Source: a bacterium
Lineage (GTDB): Bacteria; Planctomycetota; JACOTG01; JAUIME01
DNA length: 7,229 nt
Assembly: GCA_030433195.1 (NCBI GenBank)
Contig: JAUIME010000250.1
Span: 1-7,229 of the forward strand
Direction of reading: 5' to 3'
The notes under the pieces are model-generated. The model was given only the letters and a program-made list of their open reading frames with translations, made no database searches and had not been told where the DNA came from. Position numbers and translations under genes: made by a program. The stretch's first letter is position 1, and the number at the start of each line of letters is the position of its first letter. Shown here one piece after another: positions 1 through 5,446 of this stretch.

Positions 1-476
1 CCGAGCAGGTCGCTCAGGCGCAGCTCGATCAACAGAAGTCGGAACGGATGAGCGAAGCGTTCGACGCGCTCGTCGAGCAGGACGACACGCTCGAAGTGAA
101 GCGAGTCGGTCCGCAGAAGATGGTCCAGCGCGGTTCGCCCGAGGTCGACGAGATCGAGGATCCGGCCGCGAGGTTCCTGCTGTCCTACGCCATGACCGGA
201 ACGCTGGACGAAGGCGACGTTCAGGGCAACTCGTTCTACGACCGGGAGAACCACGTCGGGTACGTGGTGCGCATGGTAAAGAAGGGCGAGCCCGATCCCG
301 CCGAGATGCCCGAGTCGGACTACGACGACTATCTTCAGCGTCGGCTCTTCACGCAGATCCAGCGTGCGAGCCAGATGGAGAACTTCCGCAACCAGCAATG
401 GCTGCAGAAGATCAAGCTGTCGGGGCAGGGCTTCCCGACGGGTGGCGGCAACCAGATGCCGGGCGCGCCGCGCTAG
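1..476 (+). CDS. C-terminal part of a PpiD/SurA-like periplasmic folding protein (partial)
   Basis: The reading frame is open from the left edge (first full codon at base 3) and stops at TAG 474-476, so the gene starts outside the window; the ATG at 48 is just an internal methionine. About 157 residues are visible. They contain a stretch around AMTGTLDEGDVQG followed by HVGYVVRMVKKGEPDPAEM and then a charged, Gln-rich helix running to LQKIKL. This order (a 'low threshold / product gate' segment, a hydrophobic strand reading GYVVxxV, a 'kgepd' turn, a long amphipathic helix) is what the C-terminal ends of PpiD/SurA-type peptidyl-prolyl isomerase chaperones look like. The parvulin catalytic core itself is not seen. 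The last 20 residues are Gly/Pro-rich and probably disordered. The family call is an inference from the shape of the C-terminus; a different periplasmic or hypothetical protein is possible. Confidence 0.5.
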   Translation, partial: EQVAQAQLDQQKSERMSEAFDALVEQDDTLEVKRVGPQKMVQRGSPEVDEIEDPAARFLLSYAMTGTLDEGDVQGNSFYDRENHVGYVVRMVKKGEPDPAEMPESDYDDYLQRRLFTQIQRASQMENFRNQQWLQKIKLSGQGFPTGGGNQMPGAPR

Positions 477-484
477 GCGCCGCC

Positions 485-502
485 CGCGATCCGAGGATCG
501 CG
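485..502. terminator. Perfect 8-bp inverted repeat just after the PpiD-like gene
   Basis: CGCGATCC (485-492) and GGATCGCG (495-502) are exact reverse complements separated by GA; as RNA this would fold as about 7 bp with a 4-base loop. It begins 9 bases after the TAG stop of the plus-strand gene, where a transcript-end or 3'-stabilising hairpin is expected. There is no T-tract after it, so it is not a textbook intrinsic terminator. Confidence 0.45.
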
Positions 503-507
503 AGGCT

Positions 508-537
508 CTGCTGTTCGAAGGCACTGCTGTTCGAAGG
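508..537. repeat. Tandem 14-bp direct repeat with TTCGAA palindromes
   Basis: CTGCTGTTCGAAGG occurs at 508-521 and again, identical, at 524-537 (period 16). A third GTTCGAAG follows at 544-551. The palindrome TTCGAA therefore appears at 514, 530 and 545, spaced 16 and 15 bases apart. It lies between two hairpins in a convergent intergenic region and codes for nothing I can recognise. Local slippage duplication is the simplest reading. Confidence 0.6.
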
Positions 538-560
538 TTTGGCGTTCGAAGAATCGAATG

Positions 561-592
561 CGCGCGCGACTCGCCCAGGCGGGTCGCGCGCG
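561..592. terminator. Long GC-rich hairpin, probable bidirectional terminator
   Basis: The arms 561-575 and 578-592 are complementary over 15 positions with a single mismatch (a G-U pair in plus-strand RNA), leaving a very tight CCAG-type loop. It sits between the convergent ends of the PpiD-like gene (stop at 476) and yidD (stop at 601), only 8 bases past the yidD stop. On the minus strand the hairpin is followed by a moderately T-rich stretch (CATTCGATTCTTCG); on the plus strand there is none. It most likely ends the ndk-to-yidD transcript and may block read-through from the left. Confidence 0.6.
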
Positions 593-600
593 ATCTACCC

Positions 601-885
601 TCACTCGCTCGCGGTTCTCGTCGAGCGATCGCGCGCTTCGGTCGGATCCGACCGGCGTCCTTCCGGAATGACCGGGTCGAAGCCTCCCTCGCAGAACGGG
701 TGGCAACGTGCGATGCGACGGATCGCCATCCACGACCCGCGCACGAGTCCCTTCAAGCGAATCGCCTGGACGAGGTATTCGGAGCACGTCGGCCGGAAGC
801 GGCAAAGCGGCGGCTTCAGCGGCGAGATGAAGATCTGGTAGATCTTCACGACCCCGATCAGGATCCAGGCGAGAGGGTTCTTCAT
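601..885 (-). CDS. yidD: YidD family membrane protein insertion efficiency factor
   Basis: YidD is a small membrane-associated protein that helps YidC-dependent insertion of inner-membrane proteins. The 94-residue product shows the family signature throughout: a hydrophobic N-terminal helix (PLAWILIGVVKIYQIFISPL, 4-23), then CRFRPTCSEY (28-37) with its two cysteines, a basic helix, and RCHPFCEGGFDPV (60-72). Length fits the family plus a short charged tail. I chose ATG at 885-883 because the family homology begins there; the frame stays open further upstream, but that part is antisense-like noise inside rnpA. The gene starts 13 bases after the rnpA stop, so the two are probably co-transcribed and coupled, as in many bacteria. 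yidC is not in the window and does not follow; the next gene is convergent. Confident identification. Confidence 0.95.
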   Translation of the reverse strand: MKNPLAWILIGVVKIYQIFISPLKPPLCRFRPTCSEYLVQAIRLKGLVRGSWMAIRRIARCHPFCEGGFDPVIPEGRRSDPTEARDRSTRTASE

Positions 886-898
886 CGTGCGAGGTACT

Positions 899-1330
899 TC
901 ATCGTTGCGGCGCTTCCGCCGCTGCCTTGCGAGCGATGGCCCGTTTCGCGTCTCGAAGCGCGTGCAGGAGGCGCACGCGTAGCGTCTCGACCGGAACCCC
1001 GCGCAATTCGCGCCGAGGCACGACGATCGCATCGAAACCGGTCGGCAGGCCCCACTGTTCGAGCCGGAACGCTTCGCGCAGTCGTCGCTTGATCCGGTTG
1101 CGTTCGACCGCATTCCCGTAGCGCCGTCCGACGGAGATTCCGAGGCGCGTCGTCGCGCGTTCGTTCGCGATGACTACGAGCAGGAAGCCTCGTCCGCGCT
1201 GCCGCACGCCGCTCCCGAATGCGCGATCGAAATCGCCTTGACGCTTGACGCGACGGTCGGCGCCGAAGCGGAACCGGCGTTCGGCCGTCTCGTCGCTCGG
1301 CTGGCCGTCGTGTCCGCTTCGGACAGTCAT
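899..1330 (-). CDS. rnpA: Ribonuclease P protein component
   Basis: RnpA binds the catalytic RNase P RNA and helps it cleave 5' leaders from precursor tRNAs. The diagnostic RNR segment is intact: GNAVERNRIKRRLREAFR near residues 72-89, preceded by TRLGISVGRRY and, earlier, by the KRQGDFDRAF helix that forms part of the central cleft region. The product is very basic and about 143 residues, slightly longer than the usual 110-130 because of a charged N-terminal extension (about 25 residues) and an Ala/Arg-rich tail. Start: ATG 1330-1328 overlaps the TGA of the TPR gene in a TGATG arrangement that suggests translational coupling; a GTG one codon earlier (1333-1331) is equally possible. There is no good Shine-Dalgarno sequence, which also fits coupling. 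The ribosomal protein L34 gene (rpmH), the usual upstream neighbour, is absent here. yidD follows 13 bases downstream. Confidence 0.96.
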   Translation of the reverse strand: MTVRSGHDGQPSDETAERRFRFGADRRVKRQGDFDRAFGSGVRQRGRGFLLVVIANERATTRLGISVGRRYGNAVERNRIKRRLREAFRLEQWGLPTGFDAIVVPRRELRGVPVETLRVRLLHALRDAKRAIARKAAAEAPQR

Positions 1331-2301
1331 CACAGCTTCGCCACGAACTCCTTGAGGAGCTCGTTCGCGCGTTTCACGACCGGATCCTCGAAACCGCGAT
1401 CCGTCTTGCGCAGGAACGTCTCGACGTCGTCGACCGCCTTGTCGTATTCAGCGAGCCGACTCCAGCATCGTGCGCGCTGCAGATACGTGTCGATCCAGTT
1501 CGGCTCGAGCGCGAGGATGCGCGTGAGCTGGTCGATCGCCGCTTCCGGGCGGCCCTGGTCGAAGTAGATGTTGGCGACGAGGTCGCGGACCGTGACTTCG
1601 CGGCGGATGTTGCGGTCGATCTTGGCGTTGAGGATCTCGAGCTGGTCGGCGGTGATGACGCGCGAGCGCTTCTGTCCTTCGAGGTAGCGGCGCGTCTTTT
1701 CGGCGAGCCCGAGGAATCGCTCGAACAGCGCGACGGCTCCGTCCGCGTCGCCTTCGAGGGCGAGGACCTGGCCGAGATTCGAGAGCGCCGAGGGGTCGTC
1801 CGGATTCAGCTCGAGGACGGTTTCGAACTCCGACTTCGCGACCTCGAGAGCGTCGTCGTGTTCTTTCTGCGCGCGTTCGAGCAGCTCGATGTCGCCGCGC
1901 CTCTCCAGCACGGGAATCTGCTTGGCGCGCAAGAGCGCGATCTTGTACTGCGTGGTCCCGTAGCCGAGACGTACGCGGTAGTCGTCGTCGTGCTTGCGAA
2001 CGAGCGACTCGAACTCTTCGTTGGCTTCGCGCAGCTGCTGCGGGCTTCCGAGTTGAAGCAGCGTCCACGCGAGCATGAGACGCGTCTTCTTGTCGTCTTC
2101 CTTGATCTCGAGCGCCTGGCGGATTTGCTGCTCGGCTTGCTCGTAGCGCCCGCCGTCGTAGTAGCGCTGGCCATTGCGCATGTAGATGTCGAACTGGTCT
2201 TGCTCTTGCTTGCTGAGACCGGAGCAGCCGGCGCACGCCCAGCCGACGATCAACAACGCCACTGCGGCCACGCCGCGGATGCCTCGAGTGTATTCGCGCA
2301 T
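1330..2301 (-). CDS. TPR-repeat lipoprotein of unknown function
   Basis: The 323-residue product starts with a lipoprotein-type signal: basic n-region (Arg 2, 6, 9), hydrophobic VAAVALLIVGWA (11-22), then Cys23 and Cys26. AGC with Cys26 as the acylated residue is the likelier lipobox, although position -3 is a Cys rather than Leu. The rest is helical with tetratricopeptide repeats visible near 38-71 (YYDGGRYEQAEQQIRQALEI), 151-200 (two units, with LELNPDDPSALSNLGQVLALEGD), 238-268 (ANIYFDQGRPEAAIDQLTRI) and 271-299. A charged linker around 200-235 breaks the array. TPR proteins serve as protein-binding scaffolds; no enzyme motif is present and no specific role can be assigned. The ATG at 2301-2299 has only a weak, distant AGGA upstream but is the start that gives a proper signal peptide. 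The stop overlaps the rnpA start by one base. Envelope localisation is inferred from the signal. Confidence 0.85.
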   Translation of the reverse strand: MREYTRGIRGVAAVALLIVGWACAGCSGLSKQEQDQFDIYMRNGQRYYDGGRYEQAEQQIRQALEIKEDDKKTRLMLAWTLLQLGSPQQLREANEEFESLVRKHDDDYRVRLGYGTTQYKIALLRAKQIPVLERRGDIELLERAQKEHDDALEVAKSEFETVLELNPDDPSALSNLGQVLALEGDADGAVALFERFLGLAEKTRRYLEGQKRSRVITADQLEILNAKIDRNIRREVTVRDLVANIYFDQGRPEAAIDQLTRILALEPNWIDTYLQRARCWSRLAEYDKAVDDVETFLRKTDRGFEDPVVKRANELLKEFVAKL

Positions 2302-2345
2302 GAGTTCGGGTTCCCGTCCTGAGTCGACCTCACCATCTCCATGGT

Positions 2346-2375
2346 CCGAAGCCTCGTAGGATACGCGGCTTCCGG
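2346..2375. other. Imperfect inverted repeat between the NFACT and TPR genes
   Basis: The arms read CCGAAGCC-TCGTA and TACGCGGCTTCCGG on the plus strand, giving about 12 base pairs with one bulge and one mismatch around a GGA loop. In the minus-strand transcript it falls 18 bases past the NFACT stop, where a terminator could sit, but there is no T-tract after it. It also overlaps the proposed -10 box of the TPR gene, so it could instead be a regulator binding site. The sequence alone does not decide between these. Confidence 0.45.
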
Positions 2376-2386
2376 CCCGGAATCAA
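2358..2386 (-). promoter_or_regulatory. Candidate sigma70-type promoter for the TPR-rnpA-yidD genes
   Basis: Read on the minus strand, TTGATT (2386-2381) and TATCCT (2363-2358) are separated by 17 bases, matching the consensus -35 and -10 boxes at 4 of 6 positions each with ideal spacing. The expected start of transcription is near 2351, leaving a leader of about 50 bases before the TPR ATG at 2301. It would allow expression of the last three genes independently of ndk. Motif matches of this quality occur by chance, though less so in GC-rich DNA. Confidence 0.35.
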
Positions 2387-2393
2387 GCGGGGC

Positions 2394-3989
2394 TCAGGGG
2401 CGCGGGGTCTCGGTCGAGAAGGGGCCCGAAGCGCCGAGAAGGCGCTCGAGGCGCGGAGGATCGGGGCGCAGGAAGACCGTCTTGGGCGCGGCGATGAGGA
2501 CTTGACCGGGCGCCGCGCCGCGCGGCTTGCGCAGGTGCTTGCGATGCGTGTATTGGATCGTGGCGGTGGCGTGGTCCCGGGCTTCGCTGAAGTGCATCGC
2601 GAGGACGGCCGCGTCGAGGAGCGTTTCGCGCGGCAGGGGCTGCCCCTTCTCGGTGCGCGCGACGACGTGAGATCCCGGGTAATCCCGAACGTGAAACCAC
2701 AGATCGTTGCCGCGAGCGATGCGGAACGTGAGCGCGTCGTTGTCGCGCGCGTTGCGGCCGACGAGAAGTTCGACCCCGTCCTTCGAGACGAAGCGCCGCG
2801 GGCCGCCGCCGGATCCGGGGGCCGTCGCGTCGGCGCGGCGGGCGGACCGCGTCGAGCCGGTGTGACGTCGCAGCGCCTCGCGCGGCTCGTCGAGGTCTTC
2901 GGGTGACGTGGCGTCGGCGAGCGCTCGCTCGACCGCGTCGAGCGCGGCGAGTTCGCGATCGATCCAAGCGCGATGCTCGGCGATGCGCTCCGCGGCGCGA
3001 TCGGCCTTGCGGGACCGGCGAAAGAACGCCTCCATGTTCTCGATCAAGGTCTGCTTCGGACGCAGCGGGATGCGCACCGTGGGCGTTCCCTCCGCGTACC
3101 AGTCCGTGACCTCGACGTGCTCGAGCCCACGTCGATTCGGGTCGCCGAGCGGTCCGAGGTTCGACTGCAGCAGTTGACCGAGCCGCTCGTACTCCGCGGC
3201 GGATCCCAGGCCGCGGCGCTCGCGCTCGATCTTCTCGCTACGCGAGGCGAGTTTCTTGCGCGCGCGCTTGACCCGGCCGGCGAGCGTACGACGTTCGGTC
3301 TCGAGGACATGTTCGGCTTCGGCGGTCGCAGACGTCGCGGCGAGCCGCGCGCTGATCGGGAATGACTCCGCGAAGGCCTCTCGGGACCGGGCGTCGTCGC
3401 TGTCGGTGTCGTCGGCGGGGTCCGGTGCGCCTTCGTCTTCGGCGGTTCGTGCGGCCGGCGGGGCGGCATAGGGATCGTGTTGCGCGTCGCCGGTAGCCGG
3501 GCGCGGCGTGTCGGGCGCGGGGTAGGGCGCGCCTGGAACGAGCGGACGCGCGCCGTGTGGTCGAGGATGAAGCACGGCTCGGACGATCCCGTCGTCGTCG
3601 ACGGCAACGAGGTTGGCGCCGCGCCCGAACAGCTCCGCTTCGAGGCGAACCGCGTCGCTGCCGGACGGGCCGCGCGTGAAGAGCAGACTCACGCGGCGGT
3701 CCCCCTCGGATTGCTCCATTGCCGAAAGACGGGCGCCGCCGAGGTACTTGCGCAATGCCATGCAGAACTCGGGGGCCGAGGATGGCGAGGGAGGTGCGGC
3801 GTCGATGAGGTGCAGACGCGAGAATTCGGGCGAGGCGACGAGCAGCAGATGCTGCGTCGTGCCGGGACGCCGCAAACGCAAGCACACGCGATCAGGGCGT
3901 GGCTGCGTGATCTTCTGGAGGTGCGCGCCGACGAGATCCTCGCGGATCTCGTCGAGCACGTCACGAATCTCGGCCGCGGTGAGGGGCAA
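2394..3989 (-). CDS. rqcH: NFACT-family ribosome quality control protein (RqcH/Rqc2-like)
   Basis: RqcH binds 50S subunits carrying stalled peptidyl-tRNA and recruits tRNA-Ala to add C-terminal alanine tails that mark the chain for degradation. The 531-residue product has the expected order: NFACT-N (about 1-155; FCMALRKYLGG near 75-85, LFGRGANLVAVDDDG 120-134, LVPGAPY), with the Asp-Arg pair needed for tRNA handling present at D97-R98; a Pro/Asp-rich linker (155-205); a helical coiled-coil region (about 220-270 and 315-375) enclosing the IPLRPKQTLIENMEAFF element; and NFACT-R (about 399-512) with DGVELLVGRNARDND and DLWFHVRDYPGSHV. Start TTG at 3989-3987 is the first usable codon after an in-frame stop and has GAGGT five bases upstream; a GTG at 3959 would cut into the conserved N-terminus. 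It lies 48 bases after ndk, probably in one operon. The older 'fibronectin-binding' label for this family is likely misleading here. Confidence 0.92.
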   Translation of the reverse strand: MPLTAAEIRDVLDEIREDLVGAHLQKITQPRPDRVCLRLRRPGTTQHLLLVASPEFSRLHLIDAAPPSPSSAPEFCMALRKYLGGARLSAMEQSEGDRRVSLLFTRGPSGSDAVRLEAELFGRGANLVAVDDDGIVRAVLHPRPHGARPLVPGAPYPAPDTPRPATGDAQHDPYAAPPAARTAEDEGAPDPADDTDSDDARSREAFAESFPISARLAATSATAEAEHVLETERRTLAGRVKRARKKLASRSEKIERERRGLGSAAEYERLGQLLQSNLGPLGDPNRRGLEHVEVTDWYAEGTPTVRIPLRPKQTLIENMEAFFRRSRKADRAAERIAEHRAWIDRELAALDAVERALADATSPEDLDEPREALRRHTGSTRSARRADATAPGSGGGPRRFVSKDGVELLVGRNARDNDALTFRIARGNDLWFHVRDYPGSHVVARTEKGQPLPRETLLDAAVLAMHFSEARDHATATIQYTHRKHLRKPRGAAPGQVLIAAPKTVFLRPDPPRLERLLGASGPFSTETPRP

Positions 3990-3993
3990 GGCG

Positions 3994-3998
3994 ACCTC
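3994..3998 (-). promoter_or_regulatory. Ribosome binding site supporting the TTG start of the NFACT gene
   Basis: On the minus strand this reads GAGGT, four bases before the TTG at 3989. It is the main reason for preferring TTG at 3989 over the in-frame GTG at 3959, which has no comparable sequence ahead of it. Confidence 0.6.
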
Positions 3999-4037
3999 GC
4001 TGGAAGGCCTTGCGGCAGGTGTGCCGCTCGGTCCGTC

Positions 4038-4502
4038 CTACTTGTCTTCGGCCGGATCGAACACCCAGGCGTCGTCCGGCATGTCGTAGTCTTGCAGCTC
4101 GCCGTCCTCGAAGAACAGACCGAGCTCGTGCTTGGCGCTGTCGGTCGAGTCCGAGCCGTGGATGAGGTTGAAGCTGTTGCTGATTCCGAAGTCGCCGCGG
4201 ATGGTGCCCGATTCGGCCTTCCAGCCGAAGGTCGCGCCCATCATCTTGCGGCACACCTCGACGGCGCGCGGCCCGGCGACGGCGCAGATCACGACCGGCG
4301 ACGACGTGATGTACTGGATGAGACCGGGGTAGAACGGCTTGTCCTTGTGGGCCCCGTAGTGACGCTCGGCGAGCTCTTTCGAGATCTGCGTCATCTTGAG
4401 GCCTCGGATCTTGAAGCCGCGGTCCTCGAGGCGTTGGATGATGCGACCGAGCAGACGGCGCTTCACGGCGTCGGGCTTGAAGATGAGCAGCGTCGTTTCC
4501 AT
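4038..4502 (-). CDS. ndk: Nucleoside diphosphate kinase
   Basis: Ndk transfers the gamma phosphate of ATP to nucleoside diphosphates through a phospho-histidine, balancing cytoplasmic (d)NTP pools. The 154-residue product has the full set of family residues: K9 in FKPDAV, H48-Y49, F57, R85, T91, R102 in GTIRGDFG, and N112-x-x-H115 followed by GSDSTDSAKHE, with H115 the catalytic histidine. Where most family members read GaTNP, this one has GATFGWKAE, a local substitution beside the nucleotide site. ATG 4502-4500 is chosen because it begins the conserved METTLLIFKPDAV and has GAGGA five bases upstream; an ORF extension to 4589 has no homology. It is the first gene of the minus-strand run and is followed after 48 bases by the NFACT gene. 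Confident identification. Confidence 0.98.
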   Translation of the reverse strand: METTLLIFKPDAVKRRLLGRIIQRLEDRGFKIRGLKMTQISKELAERHYGAHKDKPFYPGLIQYITSSPVVICAVAGPRAVEVCRKMMGATFGWKAESGTIRGDFGISNSFNLIHGSDSTDSAKHELGLFFEDGELQDYDMPDDAWVFDPAEDK

Positions 4503-4507
4503 TGGTG

Positions 4508-4512
4508 TCCTC
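4508..4512 (-). promoter_or_regulatory. Strong ribosome binding site of ndk
   Basis: On the minus strand this reads GAGGA, five bases before ATG 4502-4500. It fixes the ndk start inside a longer open frame that extends to 4589. Confidence 0.75.
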
Positions 4513-4597
4513 GTCGGATTCGTGGGGTTCGAGTTCGGGGGCGGACGATCCGCGCGTGTCGTGGCGGGTCGTCGATGCGGGCCCGACAAACGGGGAA

Positions 4598-4614
4598 CCC
4601 GCGAAAGGCGCGGG
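4598..4614. other. Six-bp palindrome at the probable ndk transcription start
   Basis: CCCGCG (4598-4603) and CGCGGG (4609-4614) are perfect reverse complements around AAAGG. The repeat lies directly downstream of the proposed ndk -10 box and covers the expected transcription start (about 4608), a position typical of operators. It may equally be a chance GC-rich palindrome. Confidence 0.3.
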
Positions 4615-4644
4615 ATCGTAGCACTCGCCGCCGATCAGCCGCAA
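4615..4644 (-). promoter_or_regulatory. Candidate promoter of ndk and the downstream genes
   Basis: On the minus strand TTGCGG (4644-4639) and TACGAT (4620-4615) are 18 bases apart. The -10 box is preceded by TGC, giving an extended TGn -10 motif that can compensate for a weak -35. It leaves a leader of roughly 105 bases before the ndk ATG. It is the best candidate in the divergent region on this strand. Confidence 0.4.
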
Positions 4645-4652
4645 CATTCGCC

Positions 4653-4681
4653 TTGCTCACGCGCGCGAGTCTGCCGATAAT
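4653..4681 (+). promoter_or_regulatory. Candidate promoter giving a leaderless coiled-coil lipoprotein mRNA
   Basis: TTGCTC (4653-4658) and GATAAT (4676-4681) are spaced by exactly 17 bases. GATAAT matches the -10 consensus at 5 of 6 positions and is a rare AT-rich word in this GC-rich DNA; the -35 box matches at 3 of 6. Initiation normally falls about 7 bases after the -10 box, here at 4688, which is the A of the ATG. No Shine-Dalgarno sequence precedes that ATG, in agreement with a leaderless message. Confidence 0.5.
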
Positions 4682-4687
4682 CCTCGT

Positions 4688-5425
4688 ATGCAGCCGCACC
4701 AAGATCCGTATCGCACTCCGCCCCGATCGGCAGCCCCGACACCTCGCGCCGACGTTCTCGATTCGCGGGGCGCGCCCGGGCCCGTCGACGCCGCGTCGCG
4801 TCGGGCAGGGGCTCGCCTTACGTCCCGCCTCGTGATCTTGTTCGCCGCGTGCTTCGTCCCGGCGTGCGCGCTCCCGGACGAGCCGTCGACGCTCGAGGAG
4901 CGCATGCGCGTCATCGACCGCGAGAACGAACTCCGCCAGCTTGCCCGGCTCGAAGGGGAGCTGCGTACGCAGCGGCGCCGCGCGGCGTGGCTCGGACAGA
5001 AGATCGAGGAGACGAAGGCCGCGGTCAGCAAACTTCGTGAGCGACGCCGCACCGAGGAGGAGAAGCTTCCCGGCTTGCGCGAGAACCTCACGACGGCGCA
5101 AGCGGCTTCGAAGGGCGTACAGGATCAGATCCAGGCCGAGAAGACGAAGACCACGGAGCTTCAGGCCGAGCTCGACCGCGAGCGTGGCGAGCAAGAAAAG
5201 CGCAAGGCGCGCATCGACGCGGTCCGCGGCGAGATCGCGGCGCTCGAGAAAGAGCTCGAGATCCAACGCGCCGCGCTCGCCGAACGGCATGCGACGTTGT
5301 TGCGCCTCGAGTCGCAGCGCTCCGAACTCGCCGACGAGGTCGACGCGGCGCGCGGCGGGCCCGAGCCCGCGCCGCCGCAGCCCGCGCCGTCACCTGCGGA
5401 AGCGGACGAGCCCGACGCGACGTAG
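4688..5425 (+). CDS. Coiled-coil lipoprotein, hypothetical
   Basis: The 245-residue product has three parts. Residues 1-43 are Pro/Ala/Arg-rich and polar. Residues 44-60 form a signal-like segment (TSRLVILFAACF) ending in VPAC, a plausible lipobox with Cys60 as the acylated residue. Residues 67-222 are almost pure charged helix with Leu/Ile/Ala at heptad-like spacing and many Glu, Arg, Lys and Gln, a long coiled coil; the last 22 residues are a Pro/Ala tail. It looks like an envelope-anchored elongated spacer or scaffold protein; no enzymatic motif is seen and I do not recognise a family. ATG 4688 lacks a Shine-Dalgarno sequence and fits a leaderless transcript; the only downstream alternative near the signal, GTG 4832, would remove the basic n-region. 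Divergent from ndk, convergent with hslU. Similarity searches would mostly hit unrelated coiled coils. Confidence 0.75.
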   Translation: MQPHQDPYRTPPRSAAPTPRADVLDSRGAPGPVDAASRRAGARLTSRLVILFAACFVPACALPDEPSTLEERMRVIDRENELRQLARLEGELRTQRRRAAWLGQKIEETKAAVSKLRERRRTEEEKLPGLRENLTTAQAASKGVQDQIQAEKTKTTELQAELDRERGEQEKRKARIDAVRGEIAALEKELEIQRAALAERHATLLRLESQRSELADEVDAARGGPEPAPPQPAPSPAEADEPDAT

Positions 5426-5446
5426 ACGATCCGCCGCGCCGATCGG

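Noticed and set aside
364..1092. A 242-residue plus-strand frame across yidD and rnpA
   Set aside because: Arg-rich antisense of two known genes; the convergent spacer it crosses contains hairpins and repeats, not coding sequence.
886..1113. Upstream extension of yidD to give 170 residues
   Set aside because: The extra residues overlap rnpA in another frame and have no YidD similarity; family homology begins at the ATG 885-883.
1330..2400. A missing or hidden rpmH (L34) gene upstream of rnpA
   Set aside because: I looked for the short, very basic L34 pattern in the TPR region and in the 2302-2393 gap on both strands and saw nothing like it.
3477..4835. A 452-residue open frame on the plus strand opposite the NFACT gene and ndk
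   Set aside because: It lies antisense to two confidently identified genes, has no recognisable motif and no ribosome binding site.
4463..5290. A 275-residue minus-strand frame opposite the coiled-coil gene
   Set aside because: Its Leu/Arg-rich pattern is the mirror of the Glu/Lys/Gln codons of the coiled coil, and it overlaps the ndk start in another frame.
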